DNA of 64,000 bases from Shewanella marinintestina (GTDB taxonomy: Bacteria; Pseudomonadota; Gammaproteobacteria; Enterobacterales; Shewanellaceae): positions 62,001 through 126,000 of the forward strand of contig NZ_JAKILC010000008.1 of assembly GCF_023283845.1 (NCBI RefSeq). Direction: 5' to 3'. The position numbers were made by a program, and so were the translations under genes. Shown piece by piece: positions 17,473 through 25,752 of this stretch (position 1 is its first letter; every line of letters begins with the position of its first letter). The notes beneath the pieces were generated by a model. The model saw only the letters and a list, made by a program, of their open reading frames with translations, made no database searches and was not told where the DNA came from.

Positions 17473-18270
17473 TTACTCTTCTAACAGCTGATAAAGGATC
17501 TGTTTCACCACATTTGGCTCAAACGGCTTGTCGCATAGCGCATTGACGCCCGCTTGTGAGACATTGCTCAAATGAGTTTCATTGGCTTCTGATGACACCA
17601 TTAAAATCGGAATATGCGATTGTTGACTATCGTTACGGATAAACTGAGTCAGGGCTAAGCCATCAACACTGGGCATGTTGTAGTCTGTGATCACTAAGTC
17701 GAACATCTGTTGCTGCATGAGCTCAATCGCTTGCTGGCCGTCCTGTGCCTCGGTGATCATGCGCAGTCCCAAATTAGTAATGGTGCGCTTAATAATATTA
17801 CGCGCCATCTTGCTGTCATCAACCACTAAGACTCGTAGATCTTGCACATCAAAGTGGGTTAGATCCAACTCATCGTGGGTTAGCAGATCAATGGTGGCAT
17901 TGAGCGCTTTCCCCAAATGTTCTGCGCTAAAAGGCTTCGGTAAAATAGCTACTACACCCGATTGTCTAAATTGTTCCAGCTGCTCACGGCGGCATTCGCT
18001 TGAAACTAGCATAAATTGGATATCGCTGAAGTGAGCTGATGACTTGATTTGCTGTAGCAACTCTAAAGCAGTGCCGTCGGCATAATGCATGGCGCTAGCA
18101 ACTAAGTCTGGTTGGTGGCGATTAATTATTTGCATGGCTTCTGCAAGATTTGTCGCTGTCTGAATAAGCTTTACACCTTCTTGCTCTAGGCGTTGGCAAA
18201 TAATCTTTCGTTGCGTATCTGAGGGCTCTACCAATAGGATGGACAATTCGCTGGGCTGTAAATGGCTCAT
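17473..18270 (-). CDS. Tandem receiver-domain response regulator with degenerate first receiver
   Basis: A 265-residue protein of two CheY-like domains and no output domain. The second (about 143-265) is intact: VVDDSKMARN acidic pocket, LVITDYNMPSVDG phosphoacceptor Asp, and CDKPFEPN Lys. The first (about 8-125) has LLVEPSDTQ with one of the acidic residues missing and LVASAMHYADG where the phosphoacceptor Asp is replaced, so it should not be phosphorylated; its Lys (LPKPF) is kept. Pseudo-receivers of this kind often serve in protein contacts. No cognate kinase is adjacent. It may act by protein-protein interaction in motility or adaptation signalling. Confidence 0.88.
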   Translation of the reverse strand: MSHLQPSELSILLVEPSDTQRKIICQRLEQEGVKLIQTATNLAEAMQIINRHQPDLVASAMHYADGTALELLQQIKSSAHFSDIQFMLVSSECRREQLEQFRQSGVVAILPKPFSAEHLGKALNATIDLLTHDELDLTHFDVQDLRVLVVDDSKMARNIIKRTITNLGLRMITEAQDGQQAIELMQQQMFDLVITDYNMPSVDGLALTQFIRNDSQQSHIPILMVSSEANETHLSNVSQAGVNALCDKPFEPNVVKQILYQLLEE

Positions 18271-18378
18271 AAATATATTACCGTTTTATAAGTATTGTTA
18301 TGGCGCTACGGTACGTTAAGCCGTGCTGCTTATCAAGTTAGCGGCACGGACTTTAGTGGTGAGATAAATAGAGGCTAT

Positions 18379-18780
18379 CTAGTTAATGTTACTAGTGGTT
18401 TTGCTGTTTAAGTATTCTCGAGTCTTGTGACTAAAGGCGATCCAATATTGAAAGCTCATTACAATAACCGCGGTAACGACAATGCCACTAATAGGGATAT
18501 TTCGGCCTTGATAAATCACTTTTACATCTTCAGGAGTGATTTGATAGGCGATAACGGCAGCCGTTGCTAGTGCTAACAGTGCCACCGTTTGGATTGCTAA
18601 GTAGATTTTTAGTACCACTGCAGCCCAAAATTGACGAGTGATTAACCCATAAAGAACCGGAAAGACACCTAAGGTGAGTAGATCGAAGGTCTGCATGGTA
18701 AATGTGCGCCAAAGCGCGGCAACTGCTAGTAAAGCATAAATAAACATAAAGATAGCTAACAGTGGATGTGGTTTGCTCAT
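18379..18780 (-). CDS. Hypothetical membrane protein, 133 residues, four membrane segments
   Basis: Hydrophobic stretches at about 8-25, 34-45, 52-78 and 98-115 with a basic C-terminus (SHKTREYLNSKTT). The ATG overlaps no other gene and is preceded by only a weak ribosome-binding site. I do not recognise the family. It sits upstream (in minus orientation) of the double-receiver gene by about 108 bases; no shared function is evident. Confidence 0.7.
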   Translation of the reverse strand: MSKPHPLLAIFMFIYALLAVAALWRTFTMQTFDLLTLGVFPVLYGLITRQFWAAVVLKIYLAIQTVALLALATAAVIAYQITPEDVKVIYQGRNIPISGIVVTAVIVMSFQYWIAFSHKTREYLNSKTTSNIN

Positions 18781-18951
18781 GAGGTACTTAACGCCGCTTT
18801 ATATAAAAGTGTGATGTGGAGTGTAAAAAAAACCAGTAGTTACGTCTACATCAGTATTAAGTGCTTAAACTGACTAATTGATATTGTTTAGCTATAGAGC
18901 TGACTAATACGTTAGAATAGCGCCAATAAAACCGTACGATTAGAGGATCCG

Positions 18952-19461
18952 ATGACAGAGTCTGAGTTTTGGGAATTAGTAACCCGAACATCCCCACAAC
19001 AAGATCAAACTGAACTTGCTGAAGCTTTAAAGCAAAAGCTAAGTCCGTTAAGCAATGAAGAGTTGCGCGATTTTGATAAAATATTTGGGCAGCAGATGCG
19101 TCGAACATACTCTTGGTCTGTTTGGGGCGCGGCTTATATAGTCACTGGTTGTGATTCAGAATATGCCTTTGCAGAGTTTCGCTGTTTCTTAATTTCATTA
19201 GGTCAAGACTGGTACGATAAAGTCGTCGAATCACCTGATGAGCTAGGCAAGCTTGAGCTTTGGCCTGAAAAAGATGGTTATGCGTATCCGTTTCTTGATG
19301 AGTACGATTTAATCGCTGGCCAGCTATATGAAGAGCGTGGAGACGATGAGTTACCTTATGTGCCTTCTGGTCAGGCTACACCTGCAGGCAAAAAGTTTTC
19401 TCATAAGAAGAAGCAGCTAAAAGCGACATATCCGCTACTCAGTGCAGCTTTCCCTTTCTAA
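18952..19461 (+). CDS. DUF4240 domain protein
   Basis: A 169-residue acidic soluble protein. The beginning MTESEFWELVTRTS, the LSPLSNEELRDFDKIF helix, AAYIVTGCDSEYAFAEFRCFLISLG and the middle DWYDKVVESPDEL are the pattern of DUF4240, a domain of unknown function common in bacteria and related in layout to WGR-linked proteins. An AGAGGATCCG sequence precedes the ATG. It is followed by a good terminator. The biochemical role is unknown. Confidence 0.85.
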   Translation: MTESEFWELVTRTSPQQDQTELAEALKQKLSPLSNEELRDFDKIFGQQMRRTYSWSVWGAAYIVTGCDSEYAFAEFRCFLISLGQDWYDKVVESPDELGKLELWPEKDGYAYPFLDEYDLIAGQLYEERGDDELPYVPSGQATPAGKKFSHKKKQLKATYPLLSAAFPF

Positions 19462-19486
19462 AATAAAGCGTTAGACAAGAGCGAAT

Positions 19487-19514
19487 AAAAACGAGGCATT
19501 AGCCTCGTTTTTTG
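19487..19514 (+). terminator. Bidirectional terminator
   Basis: Stem AAAACGAGGC/GCCTCGTTTT with a four-base loop and T-run, between the DUF4240 gene and the converging small gene. Confidence 0.9.
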
Positions 19515-19540
19515 TATCTTTACGGTTGTTGATATTGGCT

Positions 19541-19849
19541 TTATTCAAAGCACACCTCGGTAGTTTCATCAAACTCTAAGCCGTGTGCTGTACACGCAAG
19601 TTGCATAAATTCTTGCTCAGATTCTTCTATTTGTTGATCAAACTCTGACTGCAGGTCTGACTCAATAGATTGTTCAGATTTAGTAAGCTGCCTATCTATA
19701 ATTTCGTGGTGTTCCGCAATCGCCGCTTTTTCTTTAGCTGTAAATTCTTCAGCATTGGCTTGGCCGATAAAAACAAAAGTACTTACAAGTAGCGCCACAA
19801 TAGCCATTCGACCTGAAAATGGAATGCGGGTAATAGTTGAATTGTGCAT
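19541..19849 (-). CDS. Small secreted hypothetical protein, 102 residues
   Basis: Starts at ATG 19849, with GGAG seven bases upstream; a TTG four codons earlier is inside that site. A signal peptide runs to about residue 33 (AIVALLVSTFVFIGQANA). The mature part is very acidic and helical (Glu-rich, EQSIESDLQSEFDQQIEESEQ) and ends with two Cys (ACTAHGLEFDETTEVCFE) that may form a disulfide. No family recognised. Confidence 0.7.
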   Translation of the reverse strand: MHNSTITRIPFSGRMAIVALLVSTFVFIGQANAEEFTAKEKAAIAEHHEIIDRQLTKSEQSIESDLQSEFDQQIEESEQEFMQLACTAHGLEFDETTEVCFE

Positions 19850-20169
19850 AGTAAACTCCAAACAATTAAATCAATGACATTTTTGATGTGTTGGCTATTA
19901 GCGGACTCTTTAACGCTTGTTGAGTAGGCTAATGCACACTTCAATCAGGTGCTTGTTAACTTGGAGGCTATATTAACGGATACAACTTGTATCAAAGCTG
20001 AACAAAAAATCGACAGGGCGGGGTGGGGTTAGAGGTTAGCTTGAATCTAGCTTGTGAAGCATTAGATTAACGCTAGCGGTTAACTTATGTGATCAACCAG
20101 AATAGTTTGGCATGAGCGTTTGATATCTATGGGCTTACAGAGGCTTTAGTCATTGGCTGTAATGAACTA
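19850..20169. other. Intergenic stretch without recognised features
   Basis: About 320 bases without a convincing reading frame on either strand. The part next to 19849 must hold the promoter of the small secreted gene. No repeat or strong hairpin was found. Confidence 0.5.
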
Positions 20170-20475
20170 TCAATCGTTGACCATGGTTTCGCAATGAAAA
20201 CCTTGGCGCATAGAGTCGAATCGACAGTTCAGGCCACATTCCCAGGTTACACCATCAAACTTAGCTGACTCTTGTTGTGCGTACGTTTTGCAACTGGGGT
20301 AATCAGTAAAGTCATGCTTCATCTCATACTTGCCAGAGTTATAACCATTTTTATAGATAAATGCTGACCAAGTCTCTGGCCCTGAAGAGGTCTCTGACTG
20401 TTGAATACTATAAATTGCAGCGGCGAGACCGACAAAGAGTAGGCTGACAAACAGAACAGGAATGAACTTTTGCAT
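20170..20475 (-). CDS. Small membrane-anchored hypothetical protein with Cys-rich tail
   Basis: A 101-residue protein from ATG 20475: one N-terminal hydrophobic segment (FIPVLFVSLLFVGLAAAI) acting as anchor or signal, then a domain with four Cys (PSCKTYAQQ, WECGLNCRF, FHCETM) likely disulfide-bonded in the periplasm. Upstream in-frame TTG would add seven residues but has no better start signal. Family not recognised; the Cys spacing resembles small periplasmic hypothetical proteins of Shewanella and Vibrio. Confidence 0.65.
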   Translation of the reverse strand: MQKFIPVLFVSLLFVGLAAAIYSIQQSETSSGPETWSAFIYKNGYNSGKYEMKHDFTDYPSCKTYAQQESAKFDGVTWECGLNCRFDSMRQGFHCETMVND

Positions 20476-20710
20476 GATAGGTAACTTTAACGACAATAGG
20501 ACTATTGTTTTAGCTTAAAGCCTGAGTTTGAGAAAGCAAATCTAAAGGTGAGTACGAGATCTAGATAGAATATTGATGCAATTTGATGCAACTAGTTCGG
20601 CTATTGTATGGTCTACTTATATTAGGATTTATTGATTATTTAACGGTATAACTTGTCGAAACAAACTTTAAATTAAGCAATGATACAGGTTTAGTATTGT
20701 ACAGTTTAAT

Positions 20711-20774
20711 GAGTTAATGAGTTAATGAGTTAATGAGTTAATGAGTTAATGAGTTAATGAGTTAATGAGTTAAT
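20711..20774. repeat. Octanucleotide tandem repeat, eight perfect copies
   Basis: Eight uninterrupted copies of GAGTTAAT, ending 29 bases before the start of the DUF3016 gene. The unit length is not a multiple of three, and every copy supplies TTAAT/TAATG promoter-like and stop/start-like triplets. Simple repeats of this kind change copy number by slippage. Confidence 0.97.
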
Positions 20775-20803
20775 GACGGTGATGTTAAGCGGTGGAGGCA
20801 CTG

Positions 20804-21328
20804 ATGAAAAGAAAACATATTTTAGTTGCGAGCATATTCGCATCTAGCGCTGTTTGGGCAGCTGATGACGTAGTTGAAAACCCTGTTACCGAAAGCGGTG
20901 TTGTTAAAGTTGAGTGGCAAGATCCCAGTAGTTTTCGTGATATTCGAGCCGCCAGTGATATCCAGTCTCGCTTTGAAAAGCGCACTTTTGACCAAATAAC
21001 TAAAAACTTAAATAAAGAAGCCAGTCGTATTCTTGAACCTGAGCAGAAACTTGAGTTGGTGGTGACAGACTTAGATTTGGCTGGCGATGTTAGGCCTACA
21101 TTTGGTGCTACGCCAAATGATTTACGAGTAGTAAAAGATATTTATCCGCCACGTATTACCTTCAGCTATAAAGTGCTTGAAGGCGATAAGGTGATAATGG
21201 CAGGAGATGAAAAGCTGACTGATATGGGCTTTATGTATTCAATTAATAAAATGAATGATAAACCATATCGCTATGAAAACGCATTGCTGACATCTTGGCT
21301 TAAAAAGACGGTTGCACCAAAGCTATAA
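20804..21328 (+). CDS. DUF3016 periplasmic protein
   Basis: A 174-residue protein starting at ATG 20804, which has GGAGG six bases upstream (a GTG at 20792 lies on that site and is rejected). A signal peptide ends near AVWA (about residue 19). The mature part carries the DUF3016 pattern: VKVEWQDPSSFRDIRAAS, SRILEPEQKLELVVTDLDLAG and YPPRITFSYKVLEGDKV. The family is of unknown function, probably periplasmic and widespread in Shewanella and Alteromonadales. The promoter region contains the octanucleotide repeat, so expression could vary by slippage. Confidence 0.88.
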   Translation: MKRKHILVASIFASSAVWAADDVVENPVTESGVVKVEWQDPSSFRDIRAASDIQSRFEKRTFDQITKNLNKEASRILEPEQKLELVVTDLDLAGDVRPTFGATPNDLRVVKDIYPPRITFSYKVLEGDKVIMAGDEKLTDMGFMYSINKMNDKPYRYENALLTSWLKKTVAPKL

Positions 21329-21338
21329 GTGCTGCGAT

Positions 21339-23081
21339 TTAGGCCACATGACTAGTCTCTAGCTGAAACAGGCTAAGTGAGTTTGACGCTTGCTTAGCCT
21401 GTTTTTTTGCTTTGGCACTGTAGAGTGATAATTGGTGCTCATTACAATTTATGGTGATTTCTGGCGGCAATATGCCGGCGCTGAGAGAGATAAGCTCATG
21501 ATAACAATGCACTCCCTTCCTATCTTCCGCTAGCATTTGTTTCTCTTGCCAATGTTTTTTCGAATAGAACAGTGATTTATTGGTTTCAAAATCGGCAATC
21601 ACTTGCTCTGCTTGCTGGGTTATTTCCGTGCTGGTACTGATGATGACAAAATCATCTCCGCCAACATGACCAATAAAGTTGTCACTACTTTGCTGACGTT
21701 GCAGTAAACGAGAAACTTCCATTATCACTTCATCGCCACGGCAGAACCCGTAAATATCGTTATAAGGTTTAAAGTGCGACAAATCGAAATAGGCGAGGTA
21801 AAAGGGCTTTTTTTGTAGCCGTAATCGTTGTAGTTCTTCTTGAATCGGAATATTTCCTGCTAGCCCAGTTAAGGGATTTGCGTGGCGTGCGACCGCAATC
21901 TTTTGTTCGGTAATTTTTGCCAATAGATCTTTGGTGTGGCCAATGCCTAATAGTTGACCATGTTTTAAGATAATAAATTGCTGCACGACAAGGTCGGTTG
22001 AATCATCGGTGAGTCGCAGGCTCACTTGTGAAATAGGCATATCGGCTTCAATGCGAATAAGTTCAGCAGTGATGACTTCATTTACCGCTCTGTGCTCATG
22101 AAGAGCGCGGCCATAGGGTGTGCTAAATAATTCAATTACTTGGCTTCTTAATACCATACCTATCACTGCATCATTACGCATCACTACAATGGCCTGTAGA
22201 TTAGGATGCTGATTAAATATGTCTCCTATCAACTTAAGCTTGCTATCAAATTGGCAAGTTATGGCTTTAGTGCATAGGCTTTCTGCTGACTCGGCAAAGC
22301 GAACTCTAGGGCTAACGGGGTCAAGGATAGGGCTAAAAGGAATATGTCGGTCAGGAGAGGTTTTTGGTCGACCCAGTAAAAAACCTTGGCAATAGATAAT
22401 GCCTAATTGCTTAAGAACCGCCAATTCAGCCTGTGTTTCTATCCCTTCAGCAATGACTTTGCAGCTTAGGTTTTGGCATAGAGCAATGATTGAGCGAACA
22501 AATTCCTGCTTTACCGATGAAGTATCAATTGATTCTATAAAATGGCGGTCGATTTTTACATAATCTGGAGCGAGCTCAGACCATAAACGTAAGCCTGAAT
22601 ATCCTGCACCCAAGTCATCAATAGCCGTTAAGAAGCCTTGGCTTCGGTAGTGATTTAAACATGATTTTAATAGGTCAATGTCATCAGCTGGATATTGTTC
22701 AGATAGTTCAATGACCACTTGAGATGGTTGTAATCCCAGTTCTTGCACTAAGCTTAGGGTCAGCCCCTTGGCATGATTAGGTTCTAGTAATGCTTTAGGT
22801 GAAATATTTAAGAATAATTTGCCGGGTAATTGGGTATTTTTGAACTGTTGAATCGAGATCCGTCGACACAAGTTTTCTAGTTCAGATAAACGTCCTTCAT
22901 AAGCGGCTGTCTTAAATAATGGAACAGGTGAAAACAGTGGACTATGCTCAGGGCCACGGCTGAGTGCTTCAAAGCCATGAATTTGATGAGTTGAGATATT
23001 ACAAATGGGCTGGAAAACCGCTTTAATTCTTTCCTTATCGATGATTTTGTCGAGTTCAAGAGCAAGATTGATAGCGGGCAT
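21339..23081 (-). CDS. EAL-CBS-GGDEF c-di-GMP signalling protein
   Basis: A 580-residue cytosolic protein starting at ATG 23081 with GGAA upstream. The EAL domain (about 10-245) keeps the full catalytic set: FEALSRG, LFLNISP, ELSEQY, AIDDLGAGYSG, VKIDRHFI, VIAEGIET and QGFLLGRP, so phosphodiesterase activity is expected. A CBS pair follows (about 255-390), usually nucleotide-sensing. The C-terminal GGDEF domain (about 400-575) has GGDDF instead of GG[DE]EF and no RxxD inhibitory site, so cyclase activity is uncertain and it may be a GTP sensor. The order EAL-CBS-GGDEF is a known architecture. Gene stands alone. Confidence 0.93.
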   Translation of the reverse strand: MPAINLALELDKIIDKERIKAVFQPICNISTHQIHGFEALSRGPEHSPLFSPVPLFKTAAYEGRLSELENLCRRISIQQFKNTQLPGKLFLNISPKALLEPNHAKGLTLSLVQELGLQPSQVVIELSEQYPADDIDLLKSCLNHYRSQGFLTAIDDLGAGYSGLRLWSELAPDYVKIDRHFIESIDTSSVKQEFVRSIIALCQNLSCKVIAEGIETQAELAVLKQLGIIYCQGFLLGRPKTSPDRHIPFSPILDPVSPRVRFAESAESLCTKAITCQFDSKLKLIGDIFNQHPNLQAIVVMRNDAVIGMVLRSQVIELFSTPYGRALHEHRAVNEVITAELIRIEADMPISQVSLRLTDDSTDLVVQQFIILKHGQLLGIGHTKDLLAKITEQKIAVARHANPLTGLAGNIPIQEELQRLRLQKKPFYLAYFDLSHFKPYNDIYGFCRGDEVIMEVSRLLQRQQSSDNFIGHVGGDDFVIISTSTEITQQAEQVIADFETNKSLFYSKKHWQEKQMLAEDRKGVHCYHELISLSAGILPPEITINCNEHQLSLYSAKAKKQAKQASNSLSLFQLETSHVA

Positions 23082-23146
23082 TATTTCCAACCAAATATGA
23101 GTGAGGCCGAAAATTCTATGACACAGGTGTGACAGTTAGATGACAG

Positions 23147-23180
23147 ATATCAATCCGTTACACATATAACGGATTGATAT
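23147..23180. repeat. Perfect 14-base inverted repeat upstream of the c-di-GMP gene
   Basis: Arms ATATCAATCCGTTA (23147-23160) and TAACGGATTGATAT (23167-23180) around CACATA, 66 bases before the start of the EAL-CBS-GGDEF gene. Either a large operator or a 5' leader hairpin. Confidence 0.85.
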
Positions 23181-23309
23181 ATAGAATATAATATCGTTCA
23201 TTACAAAACGTTGGTTTGCTCAGAGGGATTTTTACAAACTAAATTCAAGCGGAATAGCTGAAAGAATGGTTATCCCTTTGAAAAGCGTCTTCAACGATTG
23301 AAGTCGGTA

Positions 23310-23340
23310 GCTAAAAACACGCCGACTGGCGAGTTTTAGC
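23310..23340. repeat. Near-perfect inverted repeat
   Basis: GCTAAAAACACGCC and GGCGAGTTTTAGC pair with one mismatch and one bulge around GACT; flanking AGTC/GACT partly extends the stem. No T-run, so not a simple terminator. Confidence 0.6.
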
Positions 23341-23449
23341 GACTATGACGCCGTGTTAACGAGCTTAACCTTAGTTCAGTTATGCTCTTTGCCTTGTTTC
23401 AAAGCTGCTAAACTCTCGCTGAGGACTATATCTTTGTACTGAATTGGTA

Positions 23450-23761
23450 TTACTTAGCGTTAGATTTAAATGCCTGCATGGTTTGCAGTAATAAACCAAG
23501 CTTAGGAATATAACTTTCTAATGCAGCAGCAAGTGACTCTGGATCTTGAGTAAAGCTTTCCATATCAATAGCAAGCTCTTGCACGTATGGCGTGAAGCGA
23601 TTGCTCTTCGTGGTAAAGCCTTCAGACTCTTGAAAAATAGTATCAAATTTCACGTGACCAGCTTTTTTAAGCTCGTCGAGTCTAGTGTCTGCATCAATAG
23701 CTTGGCGGTAGGCGGTTTGCAAACTGGCTTTTAGTTGCTCAATAACCTGTGTGTGTGGCAT
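23450..23761 (-). CDS. Hypothetical helical protein, 103 residues
   Basis: A soluble all-helical protein beginning MPHTQVIEQLKASLQTAYRQ with repeated Leu/Ala heptads and ending LLLQTMQAFKSNAK. GAGG lies five bases before the ATG. It is divergent from the TraB/GumN gene with only 45 bases between starts. I do not recognise the family with certainty; helical length and charge suggest a small protein-binding or DNA-metabolism accessory protein, but that is a guess. Confidence 0.75.
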   Translation of the reverse strand: MPHTQVIEQLKASLQTAYRQAIDADTRLDELKKAGHVKFDTIFQESEGFTTKSNRFTPYVQELAIDMESFTQDPESLAAALESYIPKLGLLLQTMQAFKSNAK

Positions 23762-23806
23762 AACAGCCTCTCAAATAGAAATTTTGCTGAATTATAAGGG
23801 GCGAGG

Positions 23807-24691
23807 ATGATAGCAACAAGTGCCGTTAGGCGTTTATTCAGTTTAGTTTGGTTAAGCTTAATTTCAATTTCTATGGCGGTGAGTGCTGCGCCAAACGATA
23901 AACCTCCTTTTTATCAAATAGATTACCTAGGACAAACCGCATATTTGCTAGGTTCAATTCATGTTGGGGATGCCAGCTTTTATCCATTGCCTAAACCTAT
24001 TGAGCGTGCTTTTACGCAATCGGCAGGTTTGGTTGTTGAAGCTGACGTAAGAGGTGCTAACGTGGCTGAGTTACTTGCCAAGTATGGTACGGGCAAACTC
24101 GCAATGGATCAGCAAACTAAAAATGTCATGACAGCTTATTGCCAAGATAAACAACGACAGTGCGCTGCATTAGAGAATTATGCGCCTTGGTTGCAGTCGA
24201 TGCAGCTCAGTGTTGGGCGGTACGCTGCTCTAGGCTACAGCGGAGAATATGGTATTGACGCTGTACTGGTTAGCCAAGCAGGCTCTAAGCCAGTGTACGA
24301 ACTAGAAAGCACCGAGTTTCAATTTAAACTATTGGCGTCTTTTGATACTAAGACTCAATGGCAAATGGTAACTGAAGCTATTGAAGCACCAGATTCAGAT
24401 ATGCTGAAGTTAATAACTGCGTGGCGCAGCGGCAATGAAGCAGAGCTTGCCGATTTAATGGAAGGTGAGATGTTGCGTAATGGCGAAACGCAAATGGTTG
24501 AGAAGATGCTGTGGGGGCGTAATGAAACCATGGCTCAAGGGATTATCGATTTAATGCAATCATCCTCTACGGCTAAGCCTCTATTTGTGGTCGTTGGCGC
24601 AGGCCATTTAGTGGGACAAAAGAGTGTGCAATATTATTTGCAACCTTTTGGAATAAAAGCTAAAAATTGCTGGAAGCAGTCTTGCCTATAG
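23807..24691 (+). CDS. TraB/GumN-family secreted protein
   Basis: A 294-residue protein with a signal peptide ending at VSAA (about residue 28). The TraB/PrgY/GumN domain is seen in YLGQTAYLLGSIHVGDASFYPLP, the GLVVEADV strand, GIDAVLVSQAG, and VVVGAGHLVGQKSVQYYLQ with the conserved GxGH near the end. The conserved His in GSIH and Glu in VEAD match the putative metalloprotease (erythromycin-esterase-like) fold. It is divergent from the small helical gene. Cellular role unknown in Shewanella. Two Cys close to the C-terminus may pair. Confidence 0.88.
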   Translation: MIATSAVRRLFSLVWLSLISISMAVSAAPNDKPPFYQIDYLGQTAYLLGSIHVGDASFYPLPKPIERAFTQSAGLVVEADVRGANVAELLAKYGTGKLAMDQQTKNVMTAYCQDKQRQCAALENYAPWLQSMQLSVGRYAALGYSGEYGIDAVLVSQAGSKPVYELESTEFQFKLLASFDTKTQWQMVTEAIEAPDSDMLKLITAWRSGNEAELADLMEGEMLRNGETQMVEKMLWGRNETMAQGIIDLMQSSSTAKPLFVVVGAGHLVGQKSVQYYLQPFGIKAKNCWKQSCL

Positions 24692-24782
24692 AGGTTAAAA
24701 GGTCATCTTGTGATAGTGCGATTATCGGGTTTGCGGGTTTTGATGTATAATACGCCGCTTAATTTTTGTTTCCCGTGTTATT

Positions 24783-25667
24783 TTGAAGGGTCTTATTGGT
24801 TTGAATAAAGAATACAGTATCGATTTAAAGGCGTTGCCGTCACTATTTACGCTTTATCGCAAAATATTTTTTGGGCGTAAGCCTGGCTGGGATGAACTGC
24901 CGCTGCCAATGATTAAGATCACCAGCCCGAATGTGACGCTAACGGCTGATAAAGTGACTCAGTACGCTAAAGTGTGTGGCTTTGAGTTTGATGGCAAAAC
25001 TCTTCCGCCAACTTACTTATATGTAATGGCGTTTAGGTTGCACGCGGTGATTTTTACCCATGAGGCAATAACATTCCCATTGCTAGGAATGATCCATTTA
25101 AAGAACAGCATCACCATGTACCGTAGTTGCCAAGTGGATGAGAAGTTCGATATTCAATGTGCGTTAACCACTAGCCGTATGACAGACTCTGGCTTGGAAT
25201 TTGAACTTGTTTCTAAAGCTTATGTTGAAGGTGAGTTAGTGTGGGAGTCGTTATCGACTTATCTTTACCGTATCGAAGGGAAAACTAAGCGAGTGCGCCC
25301 ACCTAAAGGCACTGATATGGCATGGGAAGAGCCTGTAAGTTGGAGCTTAGCTGAAGATTTGGGGCGCCGTTATGCTAAGGCTTCTGGTGACTATAACCTG
25401 ATCCATTTACATCCAGTGATGTCGAAGCGCTTTGGCTTTGATCGTGTACTTGCTCATGGCATGTGGTCGAAAGGACGCTGTATTGCACAGCTAATGCCGA
25501 GCATTAGCGACAAACCATGTAAAATTGATGTTGCTTTTAAACTGCCATTATTTATGCCAAGCAATGTGACCTTTGCTGCTGACCAACTTGAAGATAAAAC
25601 CGTGTTTGAGCTGAGAGATCAAAAAGGTCGACGACCACATTTGAGTGGCGAGATCACTTATCTTTAA
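24783..25667 (+). CDS. MaoC-like acyl dehydratase
   Basis: A 294-residue double hot-dog protein. The C-terminal half has the hydratase-2 motif GDYNLIHLHPVMSKRFGFDRVLAHGMWSKG in pieces (Asp and His of the catalytic pair at GDYN..IH), typical of (R)-specific enoyl-CoA or ACP hydratases; the N-terminal half is a degenerate hot dog. It probably acts on acyl-thioesters in fatty-acid or polyketide-type metabolism. Start uncertain: TTG at 24783, or TTG at 24801, which has GAAGGG about ten bases upstream. A terminator follows. Confidence 0.83.
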   Translation: MKGLIGLNKEYSIDLKALPSLFTLYRKIFFGRKPGWDELPLPMIKITSPNVTLTADKVTQYAKVCGFEFDGKTLPPTYLYVMAFRLHAVIFTHEAITFPLLGMIHLKNSITMYRSCQVDEKFDIQCALTTSRMTDSGLEFELVSKAYVEGELVWESLSTYLYRIEGKTKRVRPPKGTDMAWEEPVSWSLAEDLGRRYAKASGDYNLIHLHPVMSKRFGFDRVLAHGMWSKGRCIAQLMPSISDKPCKIDVAFKLPLFMPSNVTFAADQLEDKTVFELRDQKGRRPHLSGEITYL

Positions 25668-25693
25668 AGTGGCTTAGGGTCAAATGAGTTAAG

Positions 25694-25718
25694 GAAAGGC
25701 GCTATTAGCGCCTTTTTT
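25694..25718. terminator. Bidirectional terminator
   Basis: Stem AAAGGCGCTA/TAGCGCCTTT and T-run between the MaoC gene and the converging reductase gene. Confidence 0.88.
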
Positions 25719-25752
25719 GATCTAAATTTAGCAGTAAGTGTTAACTGTAATT

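Larger units (their letters stand above)
23082..23449. other. Gene-free stretch holding two strong symmetric elements
   Basis: Between the EAL-CBS-GGDEF gene and the next minus-strand gene. It contains a perfect 14-base inverted repeat (23147-23180), a near-perfect inverted repeat (23310-23340), a smaller CTTCAA-CGA-TTGAAG hairpin (23289-23303) and AGGGAT/ATCCCT arms (23224-23277). No coding frame seen. The region serves at least as promoter for the c-di-GMP gene and may encode a structured RNA leader. Confidence 0.5.

Noticed and set aside
20711..20774. CRISPR array
   Set aside because: The repeat is an uninterrupted octamer without spacers.
23082..23449. c-di-GMP (GEMM) riboswitch in front of the EAL-CBS-GGDEF gene
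   Set aside because: The conserved core was not found; only unrelated inverted repeats are seen.
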